DNA of 17,674 nt from Leucobacter sp. (GTDB lineage: Bacteria; Actinomycetota; Actinomycetes; Actinomycetales; Microbacteriaceae), in contig JAAZHL010000014.1 in NCBI GenBank assembly GCA_012510755.1, forward strand, positions 1 to 17,674. The letters are read 5' to 3'. The notes beneath the pieces are model-generated. The model searched no databases. It was not told the DNA's origin and saw nothing but the letters and a program-made list of their open reading frames with translations. Below are positions 1-6,942 of this stretch, one piece after another. Made by a program: the position numbers and the translations under genes. Numbering within the stretch: the stretch's first letter is position 1; every line of letters begins with the position of its first letter.

Positions 1-1270
1 ACGACGAAATATTCTCACCACGGCGACGAATTGCATCCTTTTGGCGATCGACAAAAAAGAAGTTCCCGTCAGCGTCCCGAATGAACCCATCACCGGTGTG
101 AAGCCATTGATTACGAGTCGCCTTCACAGTCGCCTCAGGCATGTTGTAATAACCGATCATCTGTGACCAAGGCTGATCACTTCGAATAACTAGCTCGCCA
201 AGCGTGCCATCGGGAACATCTTGATCATCGGCATCAACCAGCCTCACCGTATAGCCAGCCCGAGGCCGACCACACGAAACTGACTCTCCCTCAATCCAGC
301 CACCAGAGTTCAACGGCGAGCTCGTTTCCGTCATATTGAAGACGGTGCAAACCTTCACACCGAAACGCTGGCGAAATGCTTCGAGATTATCTATCAGTGG
401 AATCATCACCAGCTTGTCGAGTGAGGCGACATGATCTGAAGGACTCGGCGGTGAGTTCACCAAGAAGTTGGCCATTGCCCCGAGCAACATCGTCACCGTG
501 CACTCGTGGCGTGCAATGTCACTGAAGAACTCGTCCGTCTTGAACTGCTCACGCCACACCACCTCGCAGCCGAAAAGGGCCGCTAGCTGTGCCCCCATTT
601 TCCCGCTCACGTGAAACGTGGGGAACGGCCAATAGAACTTGTCAGTCCCCGAAATGCTCCCCTCCGGGAACACGCCCAATGATGTCGCGCTTAATTGACC
701 CCACGGGACCATAACCCCTTTGGAAGGTCCGGTTGTTCCGGACGTGTACATTACCGAACACACATCCGACGAGAGAATCTCTCGATCAGTTTCGAGCGGC
801 TGCAAGTCACCGAGCACGTCTGTAGCCATCACCACTTGGAACCGCTCAATACCAGTCGGGTCATTACCGACCACGACAACCGTTTGCAAGTGAGTGAGTC
901 CATCAGCCACATTGGCCAGCTGCTGCACGAAACGTTGCTCGACAATCATGACTTTCGCCTCAGCGTTATTCAGAATGTACTGCAGCATTTCGCCGATATA
1001 GGCGTTATTGACGGGGACCTCCCACGCCCCAAGCCAACCGATACCCATCCAGGCTTCCACTGATGCTGCTGACGTCGGCAGCATCAGGCACACAGTATCG
1101 CCCTCCACCACATTCAAATCAGCAAGCAGTCGGGCCCACACCAGTGACTGTCGGTGAACCTGCGCATATGACTTTGCGGCTCCGCCGATATCAGTAATAA
1201 ACGGAGCTTCGGGGGTTTCTACTGCACGGTGGGCGATCAGAGCCGGTAACGGCACCAAATCCATGATCAT
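1..1270 (-). CDS. AMP-forming acyl-CoA ligase, C-terminus cut by window edge
   Basis: Activates a carboxylic acid to its CoA thioester through an acyl-adenylate, in the cytoplasm. The reading frame runs from ATG at 1270 off the window start, giving 423 residues; roughly the last 90-100 residues of the C-terminal lid domain are missing. The phosphate-binding motif YTSGTTGPSKG lies at about 175-185, an NMTETSSP adenine-pocket motif near 310, HTGD near 391, and a VDRQKDAIRRRGENIS hinge at the cut edge. That hinge wording resembles CaiC-type (crotonobetaine/carnitine-CoA) and related medium or unusual acyl-CoA ligases, but the substrate cannot be read from sequence. A GAGG box sits 4 bases before the ATG; an in-frame ATG at 1264 is an alternative. 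It lies 39 bp downstream of the carboxylase stop, so the two are probably one operon. Confidence 0.9.
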   Translation of the reverse strand, partial: MIMDLVPLPALIAHRAVETPEAPFITDIGGAAKSYAQVHRQSLVWARLLADLNVVEGDTVCLMLPTSAASVEAWMGIGWLGAWEVPVNNAYIGEMLQYILNNAEAKVMIVEQRFVQQLANVADGLTHLQTVVVVGNDPTGIERFQVVMATDVLGDLQPLETDREILSSDVCSVMYTSGTTGPSKGVMVPWGQLSATSLGVFPEGSISGTDKFYWPFPTFHVSGKMGAQLAALFGCEVVWREQFKTDEFFSDIARHECTVTMLLGAMANFLVNSPPSPSDHVASLDKLVMIPLIDNLEAFRQRFGVKVCTVFNMTETSSPLNSGGWIEGESVSCGRPRAGYTVRLVDADDQDVPDGTLGELVIRSDQPWSQMIGYYNMPEATVKATRNQWLHTGDGFIRDADGNFFFVDRQKDAIRRRGENISS

Positions 1271-1309
1271 AGTTCCTCATTCCTCTCGTTGATATGTCAC
1301 GGTGGTCAT

Positions 1310-4300
1310 CTACCAAGCGTCGATGGCTTGGTTTTCGGTGGGCCGGATTTTGCCAGTCTGATGATGAAGCTTCAAGCTAGATGCAAACCAGCGCCTGGTG
1401 TCTGCAGGGTCGATTACATCGTCAAGCTCACCGTGGCTTGCGATTCTCAGCGAATGCCCGTCAGCGTAGCGCTGAGCCACCAGTTCTTCGTATCGCCGCT
1501 GACGTTCTGTCTCATCTTCAATGGCGTCCAACTCTCGACCGTATGCAAGGCGAACCTGCCCTTCAAGCTGCATCGGGCCGAACTCGGCGGTAGGCCAAGC
1601 GATGCAGAAATGTGGGCCACCGATCCCGAGGTTTCCACCAGTCATTGCGGGGCCACCGAGCCCATAGCCTTTACGAATGAACACGGTATAGAAAGGCACC
1701 GACAGACGGGTCGCCGCAATAAAGACCCTGCTCGAGTGACGCACAATTCCTGTCCGCTCAACCTCAGGCCCAACCATGATTCCAGGCGTATCAGCGAGTG
1801 AGAGCACGGGGATGCCATGAACATTGCAAAGCTGCAAGAATCTCGCGATTTTGTCAGCGGCATCACTGGTGATTGCCCCTGATTGCACACGGGGATTGTT
1901 CGCAATAATGCCGACCGGGTATCCCTCGATACGCGCGAGAACCGTGATGGCTTCACGCCCGAACTCCGCACGAAGCTCCAAGACGGAATCGACGTCTGCG
2001 AGTGTCTCAATCACGGCACTCATGTCATAGGCACGCATACGATTCTCTGGCACCAAATGGCGCAACTTTCGTTGATCGTGACTTTCCCAATTCACGGATC
2101 TGCCCTGGAAGAAACTTACATATTTCTTCGCAACAGCAACCGCTTCTTCTTCATCTTCCACTGCGATGTCCACGACTCCACTCGCGGTTTGGTCATCGAT
2201 GGGACCGATGTCTTCTGTACGGAAATCACCGAGGCCTGCTTCTCGAACAAGTGCAGCACCGGCCATACCGATATTCGAGCTTCGAGTCGCGATGATTGTG
2301 TCGCAAAGACCTGCGAACGCAGCGTTGCCAGCAAAGCATGGACCACTCACAATCGCGACTGATGGCAGTTTGCCGTTCAATTCACCGAGCAGCCGGAATG
2401 TCGGGATTGTAAAGCCACTTGCCATGCCACTGTATCGATCGTTCGGTCGACCTCCACCGCCTTCCCCGAAAACAATGAGCGGCACTGGCGTGTCATTCAG
2501 AATCTGAAGAAACCGATCGGTCTTAGCGTGTCCCTTGAGCCCCTGCGTACCGGCATACACAGAGTAGTCGTATCCGATTACTGCAACCTGTTTCTCCGCG
2601 CCACCATCGATCTGATCTGCCTCGTTGAGCCGGCCGAAACCAGTGATAACTCCGTCTGCTGGACTGCGCGAAATCAACTCATCGAAGTCGTAATCCTGAT
2701 CTGCGACGACAAAGGGGCCATATTCCAGAAACGACTCTGCAACCAACAGATCGCCAAGATTCTCTCGAATCGTGCGCTTTCCGCGAGCATGACGTTTTTG
2801 CACTGCTTCGGGCCGTGCCGCATCATAAATGCGTTCACGATATGCGTTCACGTGAGCCAGATCATCTCGGATATGGTCAAGATCGATCGTCTCAGCCGGG
2901 CCAGCCTGAGAGAGACCTCCAGCTTCGCCATCCCCGTGTTCCGCCTCAATTGCCAGTAAAATATCACCTTCGGTAATCGCGTCACCCTTCTGAGCAACGG
3001 TCAACACGCCCTTGCCGCCAACAGGCGCAAAGATCTCGTGTTCCATTTTCATGGCTTCGACCACGGCAATTGGTTGGCCTGAGGCAACCGCTGCTCCTTC
3101 TTCGACGAGCAGATATGACAAGACACCCGAAAGATGTGCGCTCACCGCTTGGGATCCTTCTGGGATCGAAACAAACTCGGCTTGGGCGCCGTGGGCACCT
3201 CCGACTTCAGCCGTCTCGACTCGGGAGTGACGAAGCTGGTGTGAGGCTTCAGAAGCCAAGAATCCGGCGAGGCGGGGCTCCAGGTAGTTTGTATCGAGCG
3301 CTTCGACCGTCAGGTTCTGTCCGTAGCAGATCTCACGGAGCAGCTCCAGATTCGTTTGCACCCCAGCAATCGTGTATTCGCTCAAAGCCCGGTAGGTTTT
3401 TGCAATGGCTTGCTCGAAGGTGGATTCAGGCCCAAAAACTATCAGCTTTGCCAAAAGTGAGTCGTACCGTGGATTGATTTTATAACCAGGGTAAGCTGCA
3501 CTATCGACGCGAACGCCTGGACCCGACGGAGGCAAGTACGTGGTCAGGGTGCCACCCGATGGGGAAACCTGGCCGTCCGCACCGATCGTCTCAGAGTTGA
3601 CACGCACCTGGACCGCGAACCTTCCGCCCGCAGTGGGAGTCTGTGCGACCGATTCATCAATTTCACCGCTTTCAGCTAGGCGAAATTGCAGGTCTACAAG
3701 ATCCAGCCCCGATGCTGCCTCAGTTACGGTGTGCTCAACCTGAATTCTCGGGTTGACCTCCATAAAGATGAAGCGCCCAGACCCGTCAGCATCAACTAAG
3801 AATTCAAAAGTGCCCAGGCTCCGGTACTTCAGAGTGCGTGCAATTCGCACTGCTGCTTCTGCTAATGCGCCAATGACCGAATCATCAAGCCCAAAGGGCG
3901 GAGCGATCTCGACAATCTTCTGAAAACGTCGCTGTACGCTGCAATCTCTGGCGCCCAAAAAATAAGCATTGCCGTTGCCGTCACCAATGATCTGGATCTC
4001 GATATGCCGAGACCGCGGCATGTATTCCTCAATCAATAACCGGTCGTCGTTGAGCACAGCAAGCGACTCGGAGGCGCTTTGCTGATAGAGATAGTCGAGC
4101 TCTTCGAGGCTATGTGCGACGCGAATACCTCGGCCGCCGCCGCCAGCGAGAGGCTTGATTACGACAGCGACCCCCTCTTCGAGGGATTCAAAAAAGGCCT
4201 TTGCATCTTCGAGTGTCGTCGCGGCGTTCGTGCCGCGTGCAGTTGGAACATCGCAACGATCTGCGATCGCTTTTGCGTTCGCTTTATCGCCAAGTTCGTA

Positions 4301-4630
4301 CAGCGTCTCAGCCTTAGGCCCGAGAAATACTATGCCCGCCGCTTCAGCCTTCTCTGCGAAGGCTGGGTTCTCACTCAAGAAACCATAGCCCGGGTGGATA
4401 TAGGCGCAGTTGTGCTCGACAGCGATAGCCACAATCTGATCAATATCCATGTAGGCGCCGATGCCGACACCTTCGAGCGGCACCGCCACGTCAACGACGC
4501 TTGTGTGCAAAGACGCCTCGTCATCCTCCGCAAATATGCCGTAAGTAGCGATCCCCCGGTCTATCGCAGTACGGGCAACACGAATGGCAATCTCGCCTCG
4601 ATTGGCAATGAGTACGCGTGGCTGTTCCAA
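1310..4630 (-). CDS. Single-chain acyl-CoA carboxylase (BC-BCCP-CT), long-chain acyl-CoA carboxylase type
   Basis: Biotin-dependent enzyme that carboxylates acyl-CoA at C2 using ATP and bicarbonate. All three activities are on one chain of 1106 residues (about 120 kDa). Biotin carboxylase spans about 1-455, with VLIANRGEIA at 6-15, the glycine-rich ATP-grasp loop KPLAGGGGRG at 159-168 and EVNPRIQVEH at 291-300. The biotinyl domain is about 495-563 with EAMKME, biotin on K528. A full carboxyltransferase (both halves) covers about 585-1106. Size and order match the homohexameric long-chain acyl-CoA carboxylase described from Mycobacterium avium subsp. paratuberculosis rather than the usual two-subunit AccA/AccD enzymes. 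Start: the frame is open up to TTG at 4693, but homologues begin just before VLIANRGEIA, so TTG at 4630 is preferred. The Shine-Dalgarno is weak for both. It is followed by an acyl-CoA ligase in the same operon; actual substrate length is unproven. Confidence 0.92.
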   Translation of the reverse strand: MEQPRVLIANRGEIAIRVARTAIDRGIATYGIFAEDDEASLHTSVVDVAVPLEGVGIGAYMDIDQIVAIAVEHNCAYIHPGYGFLSENPAFAEKAEAAGIVFLGPKAETLYELGDKANAKAIADRCDVPTARGTNAATTLEDAKAFFESLEEGVAVVIKPLAGGGGRGIRVAHSLEELDYLYQQSASESLAVLNDDRLLIEEYMPRSRHIEIQIIGDGNGNAYFLGARDCSVQRRFQKIVEIAPPFGLDDSVIGALAEAAVRIARTLKYRSLGTFEFLVDADGSGRFIFMEVNPRIQVEHTVTEAASGLDLVDLQFRLAESGEIDESVAQTPTAGGRFAVQVRVNSETIGADGQVSPSGGTLTTYLPPSGPGVRVDSAAYPGYKINPRYDSLLAKLIVFGPESTFEQAIAKTYRALSEYTIAGVQTNLELLREICYGQNLTVEALDTNYLEPRLAGFLASEASHQLRHSRVETAEVGGAHGAQAEFVSIPEGSQAVSAHLSGVLSYLLVEEGAAVASGQPIAVVEAMKMEHEIFAPVGGKGVLTVAQKGDAITEGDILLAIEAEHGDGEAGGLSQAGPAETIDLDHIRDDLAHVNAYRERIYDAARPEAVQKRHARGKRTIRENLGDLLVAESFLEYGPFVVADQDYDFDELISRSPADGVITGFGRLNEADQIDGGAEKQVAVIGYDYSVYAGTQGLKGHAKTDRFLQILNDTPVPLIVFGEGGGGRPNDRYSGMASGFTIPTFRLLGELNGKLPSVAIVSGPCFAGNAAFAGLCDTIIATRSSNIGMAGAALVREAGLGDFRTEDIGPIDDQTASGVVDIAVEDEEEAVAVAKKYVSFFQGRSVNWESHDQRKLRHLVPENRMRAYDMSAVIETLADVDSVLELRAEFGREAITVLARIEGYPVGIIANNPRVQSGAITSDAADKIARFLQLCNVHGIPVLSLADTPGIMVGPEVERTGIVRHSSRVFIAATRLSVPFYTVFIRKGYGLGGPAMTGGNLGIGGPHFCIAWPTAEFGPMQLEGQVRLAYGRELDAIEDETERQRRYEELVAQRYADGHSLRIASHGELDDVIDPADTRRWFASSLKLHHQTGKIRPTENQAIDAW

Positions 4631-4774
4631 TTTATCTCGTCTTTCTTTGCAGATGCTCGAGGGCTGTCGAGCCTGGTGTTCCCACACTCCCAAAAGACTC
4701 AGCTGTCGAACTATTTTCTAGCTACGCTGCTGGAGTTCTGATGGCCGACTGGAACCATTCTCAACGTAACTTAA

Positions 4775-4800
4775 AATCTTGAAGATGACAAGATTGTCAA
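4775..4800 (-). promoter_or_regulatory. Candidate promoter/operator for the carboxylase-ligase operon
   Basis: On the minus strand a perfect TTGACA hexamer (4795-4800) is followed by an inverted repeat AATCTTG-N7-CAAGATT (4775-4781 and 4789-4795) that fills the space where RNA polymerase would contact the spacer and -10. The -10 itself is poor: TTTAAG at a 19 bp spacing is the best I find. The repeat placement suggests a repressor site for the carboxylase genes. It does not resemble the CTAAC-N4-GTTAG sites at 6836-6864, so the local TetR protein may not be its reader. Confidence 0.35.
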
Positions 4801-4916
4801 CCTAGCATTTCGCCAGACTCTCAAAGTTGCCCACAAAATTATGTAAGTGTGGTGAACCTAATCTGATATCGGCATCATCTATGTTCAAATGCACGCCGGA
4901 CTCAAAGGTTCGAGGC

Positions 4917-4930
4917 GAGGCATATGCCTC
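4917..4930. repeat. Perfect 14 bp palindrome GAGGCATATGCCTC
   Basis: Self-complementary over all 14 bases, 42 bp past the tetR stop. As RNA it could form only a 5 bp stem with an ATAT loop and has no U-run after it on either strand, so it is a weak terminator at best. It could equally be a protein-binding site far upstream of the carboxylase promoter, or chance. Confidence 0.3.
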
Positions 4931-4972
4931 AGATCCGATCACGCAAACCGGCAACAAATCACAACGCACACA

Positions 4973-5548
4973 TCAGGGCGCAATGAGCTTCAGCGCCAAC
5001 TCCTCATAGGTTGACGCCAACGACTCCTCTGAAAGGCTCCCCTCAGGGTCATACCAGCCAGCGATTGCCGCAATCATCTGCAGTATGGCGAACCTGGTGA
5101 CACGCTCGTCAACGACCTGATACTCTCCCGAAGCCACGCACCGTTGAATAATGGTCGCGAGTTCGTCCTCAAAAAAGCGCCGTCGCTCTTTCGCGATCTC
5201 GTAGTGCTCGGGCGACAATCGACTCAGTTGTGAGTTCACCAGGGTTGCTTCGTCGCGGTGCCTGGTATGAAAGAGCACGTCAGCTCTCACGAAGGCCCTC
5301 AGCTGCAGAACTGGGTCTTCACTTTCAACCTGCTGCTTGGCAAGCAGCCACGCAGCGATGAGCTGGTCAAGAGCTGACTCGGTCAGGTTCCACAGAATCT
5401 CTTCTTTCGAAGAGAAGTAATGGTACATGCTCGCGCCACGGATACCGACGGCCGCACTGATATCTCGTATCGATGTGCCGTCGTATCCGTGGCTTGCGAA
5501 CAGCGCCAGCGCCGCACGCTTAATTTCACGTGAGGTGCTACTCATCAT
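4973..5548 (-). CDS. TetR/AcrR-family transcriptional regulator
   Basis: DNA-binding regulator, likely a repressor released by a small ligand, probably an acyl-CoA given its neighbours. It is 191 residues, the normal family length. The N-terminal helix-turn-helix domain (about 6-52) shows the TetR pattern: LFASHGYDGTSIRDI, then AAVGIRGASMYHYFSSKEEIL. The remaining about 135 residues are the helical ligand and dimer domain, which is not diagnostic. ATG codons at 5548 and 5545 are both possible; the Shine-Dalgarno is poor. It begins 51 bp after the acyl-CoA dehydrogenase stop on the same strand, so it may be co-transcribed with it. The obvious target is the nested palindrome at 6827-6873 in front of the dehydrogenase and the divergent kinase; control of the carboxylase operon is also possible. 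Confidence 0.92.
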   Translation of the reverse strand: MMSSTSREIKRAALALFASHGYDGTSIRDISAAVGIRGASMYHYFSSKEEILWNLTESALDQLIAAWLLAKQQVESEDPVLQLRAFVRADVLFHTRHRDEATLVNSQLSRLSPEHYEIAKERRRFFEDELATIIQRCVASGEYQVVDERVTRFAILQMIAAIAGWYDPEGSLSEESLASTYEELALKLIAP

Positions 5549-5568
5549 GTTTGGAGCCTATTCTGAAA

Positions 5569-5587
5569 ATGATGGGCTGCCCAACAT
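5569..5587. promoter_or_regulatory. Near-perfect 19 bp palindrome before tetR
   Basis: On the minus strand ATGTTGGGCAGCCCATCAT is symmetrical about 5578 with one mismatched pair, and TTTTC follows. It sits 21 bp upstream of the tetR ATG and just after the dehydrogenase stop. It could be an autoregulatory operator, or a weak hairpin that trims readthrough from the dehydrogenase gene. The centre is a single base, so an RNA stem would have to open several central pairs, which favours a DNA-level site. Confidence 0.3.
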
Positions 5588-5599
5588 GCCCTGTACTAG

Positions 5600-6811
5600 C
5601 TAGCTGTCTTTGCGGTACCGCTTGAGCTCGCGGCGCGCCAGTGACATCTTATGCACTTCGTCTGGGCCATCGGCGATACGCAGCATACGTGCCTGCTGGT
5701 ACATCTCGGCGAGTGGTGTGTCTTGGCTCACGCCAGCACCACCAAAGGCTTGGATCGCGCGGTCAATCACCCACGTGGCCATCTCTGGCGCAGCAACCTT
5801 GATCGCCGAGATTTCAACAGCCGCTTCCTTGTTACCAACGGTGTCCATGAGCCATGCGGTCTTGAGCACGAGCAAGCGAACCTGTTCGATACGAATACGG
5901 GCTTCGGCGATCCAATCTTGAAACACGCCCTGCTCAGCAACAGCCTTGCCGAAGGCGATACGCTCGAGTGCCCTCTCGCACATGAGGTCGTAGGCACGTT
6001 CAGCCATGCCGATGAGACGCATCGCGTGGTGAATGCGGCCAGGCCCGAGACGTGCCTGCGACATCGCGAAGCCGCCATGCAGCTCGCCGAGCAAATGGTT
6101 GCGCGGCACGCGCACGTTGTCGTAAATCACTTCGGCGTGACCGCCATGGCCGCCATCTGCGTAACCAAACACGCTTGTCGAGCGCACAATCGTGATCCCG
6201 GGGGTATCAAGTGGCACAACGACCATCGATTGCTGGCGGTGCGGCGATCCATCGGGATCAGACTTGCCCATGACGATCGCGACCTTGCATCGCGGGCTCA
6301 TCGCGCCACTTGACCACCACTTACGACCGTTGATCACGAACTCGTCACCATCAACTTCGATTCTGGTAGAAATGTTTCGCGCGTCTGAAGAAGCCACAGC
6401 TGGTTCAGTCATGCCGTAGACCGAACGAATTTCTCCGTTCAGCAGCGGTGGCAGCCAGCGGTCACGCACCTCGTCGGTTGCGAAGTGGTGCAGCAATTCC
6501 ATGTTTCCGGTGTCTGGCGCCGAACAGTTGAGCGCTTCAGGCATGATCCATGGGCTGCGGCCGGTGATCTCTGCGATCGGGGCATACTCGAGGTTTGTGA
6601 GGCCTTCACGGTGTGCCGGCAGAAACAGGTTCCAGAGCCCACGCTCACGGGCCTTCACTTTGAGCTCGTCAATGACTGGCGGCGTCTCCCACATCGGGAT
6701 CTCGCTCAGCTCTTGCTTATAACGCGCCTCAGACGGAATTACCTCTTCGTTGAGAAACTGCATTGCCTTGGCCTGCAGTTCTTTGACCTTGGGCGAGTAT
6801 TCGAATTCCAT
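5600..6811 (-). CDS. Acyl-CoA dehydrogenase of the ACAD10/ACAD11 type
   Basis: FAD-dependent acyl-CoA oxidation enzyme of 403 residues. The N-terminal helical domain is about 1-125; the middle beta domain has the flavin loop GMTEPAVASSDA at about 133-144 and GRKWWSSGA at 162-170; the C-terminal helical bundle starts near 245. Near the end, RIADGPDEVH (378-387) replaces the YEGT..IQ segment of classical medium-chain enzymes, placing Asp381 where the catalytic Glu normally sits. This wording is what I associate with the dehydrogenase half of human ACAD10/ACAD11 and with LvaC-like bacterial enzymes that work on 4-phosphoacyl-CoA; the family call rests on memory. The start is set by AGGAGG at 6817-6822, five bases before ATG. 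It is divergent from the APH-fold kinase, with which it shares operators, and upstream of tetR. A plain acyl-CoA dehydrogenase role remains possible. Confidence 0.93.
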   Translation of the reverse strand: MEFEYSPKVKELQAKAMQFLNEEVIPSEARYKQELSEIPMWETPPVIDELKVKARERGLWNLFLPAHREGLTNLEYAPIAEITGRSPWIMPEALNCSAPDTGNMELLHHFATDEVRDRWLPPLLNGEIRSVYGMTEPAVASSDARNISTRIEVDGDEFVINGRKWWSSGAMSPRCKVAIVMGKSDPDGSPHRQQSMVVVPLDTPGITIVRSTSVFGYADGGHGGHAEVIYDNVRVPRNHLLGELHGGFAMSQARLGPGRIHHAMRLIGMAERAYDLMCERALERIAFGKAVAEQGVFQDWIAEARIRIEQVRLLVLKTAWLMDTVGNKEAAVEISAIKVAAPEMATWVIDRAIQAFGGAGVSQDTPLAEMYQQARMLRIADGPDEVHKMSLARRELKRYRKDS

Positions 6812-6826
6812 GATCTCCTCCTGATG

Positions 6827-6873
6827 ACAATTTGCCTAACACTCGTTAGACTAACACCCGTTAGACAAATTGT
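6827..6873. promoter_or_regulatory. Divergent control region: two CTAAC-N4-GTTAG operators inside a larger palindrome
   Basis: Two sites, 6836-6849 and 6851-6864, each have CTAAC and GTTAG arms around four bases; centres are 15 bp apart and the inner bases differ by one (ACTC, ACCC). Flanking ACAATTTG (6827-6834) and CAAATTGT (6866-6873) are also complementary, so the whole 47 bp is symmetrical about 6850 with few mismatches. TAAC-N-GTTA operators are common for TetR-family proteins, and a tetR gene lies one gene away. A minus-strand promoter TTCACA (6871-6876) with 17 bp to TAGTCT (6848-6853) would be covered by the sites. The plus-strand promoter is less clear; TAAATT at 6878-6883 could be its -10. 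Confidence 0.72.
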
Positions 6874-6932
6874 GAACTAAATTCAATGAGCAATGGCGCA
6901 ATACTGAATAATTCATTGCCCCATGCTTCGAC

Positions 6933-6937
6933 AGGAG
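6933..6937 (+). promoter_or_regulatory. Ribosome binding site deciding the kinase start
   Basis: AGGAG lies five bases before GTG at 6943. The upstream in-frame ATG at 6886 has no Shine-Dalgarno and would add 19 residues of low-complexity sequence, so GTG 6943 is the better start. Confidence 0.65.
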
Positions 6938-6942
6938 CAATC

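Larger units (their letters stand above)
4631..4972. other. Intergenic region upstream of the carboxylase operon
   Basis: 342 bp without a convincing gene. It holds a minus-strand TTGACA box at 4795-4800, an inverted repeat at 4775-4795 and a perfect 14 bp palindrome at 4917-4930 (listed separately). The carboxylase frame stays open up to 4693, but the extension looks non-conserved. A 60-codon plus-strand frame at 4827-5009 ends inside the tetR gene and has no family features. The region is visibly AT-richer than the genes to its right. Confidence 0.6.

Noticed and set aside
4374..4381. ACTCAAG-like half of a HAIR element
   Set aside because: No matching CTTGAGT half at seven bases, and it lies inside the carboxylase coding sequence.
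4631..4693. N-terminal extension of the carboxylase to TTG 4693
   Set aside because: Homologues begin just before VLIANRGEIA; the extension is not domain-like and its start is no better than TTG 4630.
4079..4741. 220-codon plus-strand open frame opposite the carboxylase N-terminal region
   Set aside because: It lies antisense to highly conserved biotin carboxylase coding sequence, shows no family motif, and has no ribosome binding site.
4827..5009. 60-codon plus-strand frame in the intergenic region
   Set aside because: No Shine-Dalgarno, it runs into the 3' end of tetR, and the composition is not protein-like.
5651..6313. 220-codon plus-strand open frame opposite the acyl-CoA dehydrogenase
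   Set aside because: Antisense to a clear dehydrogenase; long shadow frames are expected in high-GC genes.
6886..6942. ATG 6886 as the kinase start
   Set aside because: No ribosome binding site and a low-complexity extension; GTG 6943 has AGGAG at proper spacing.
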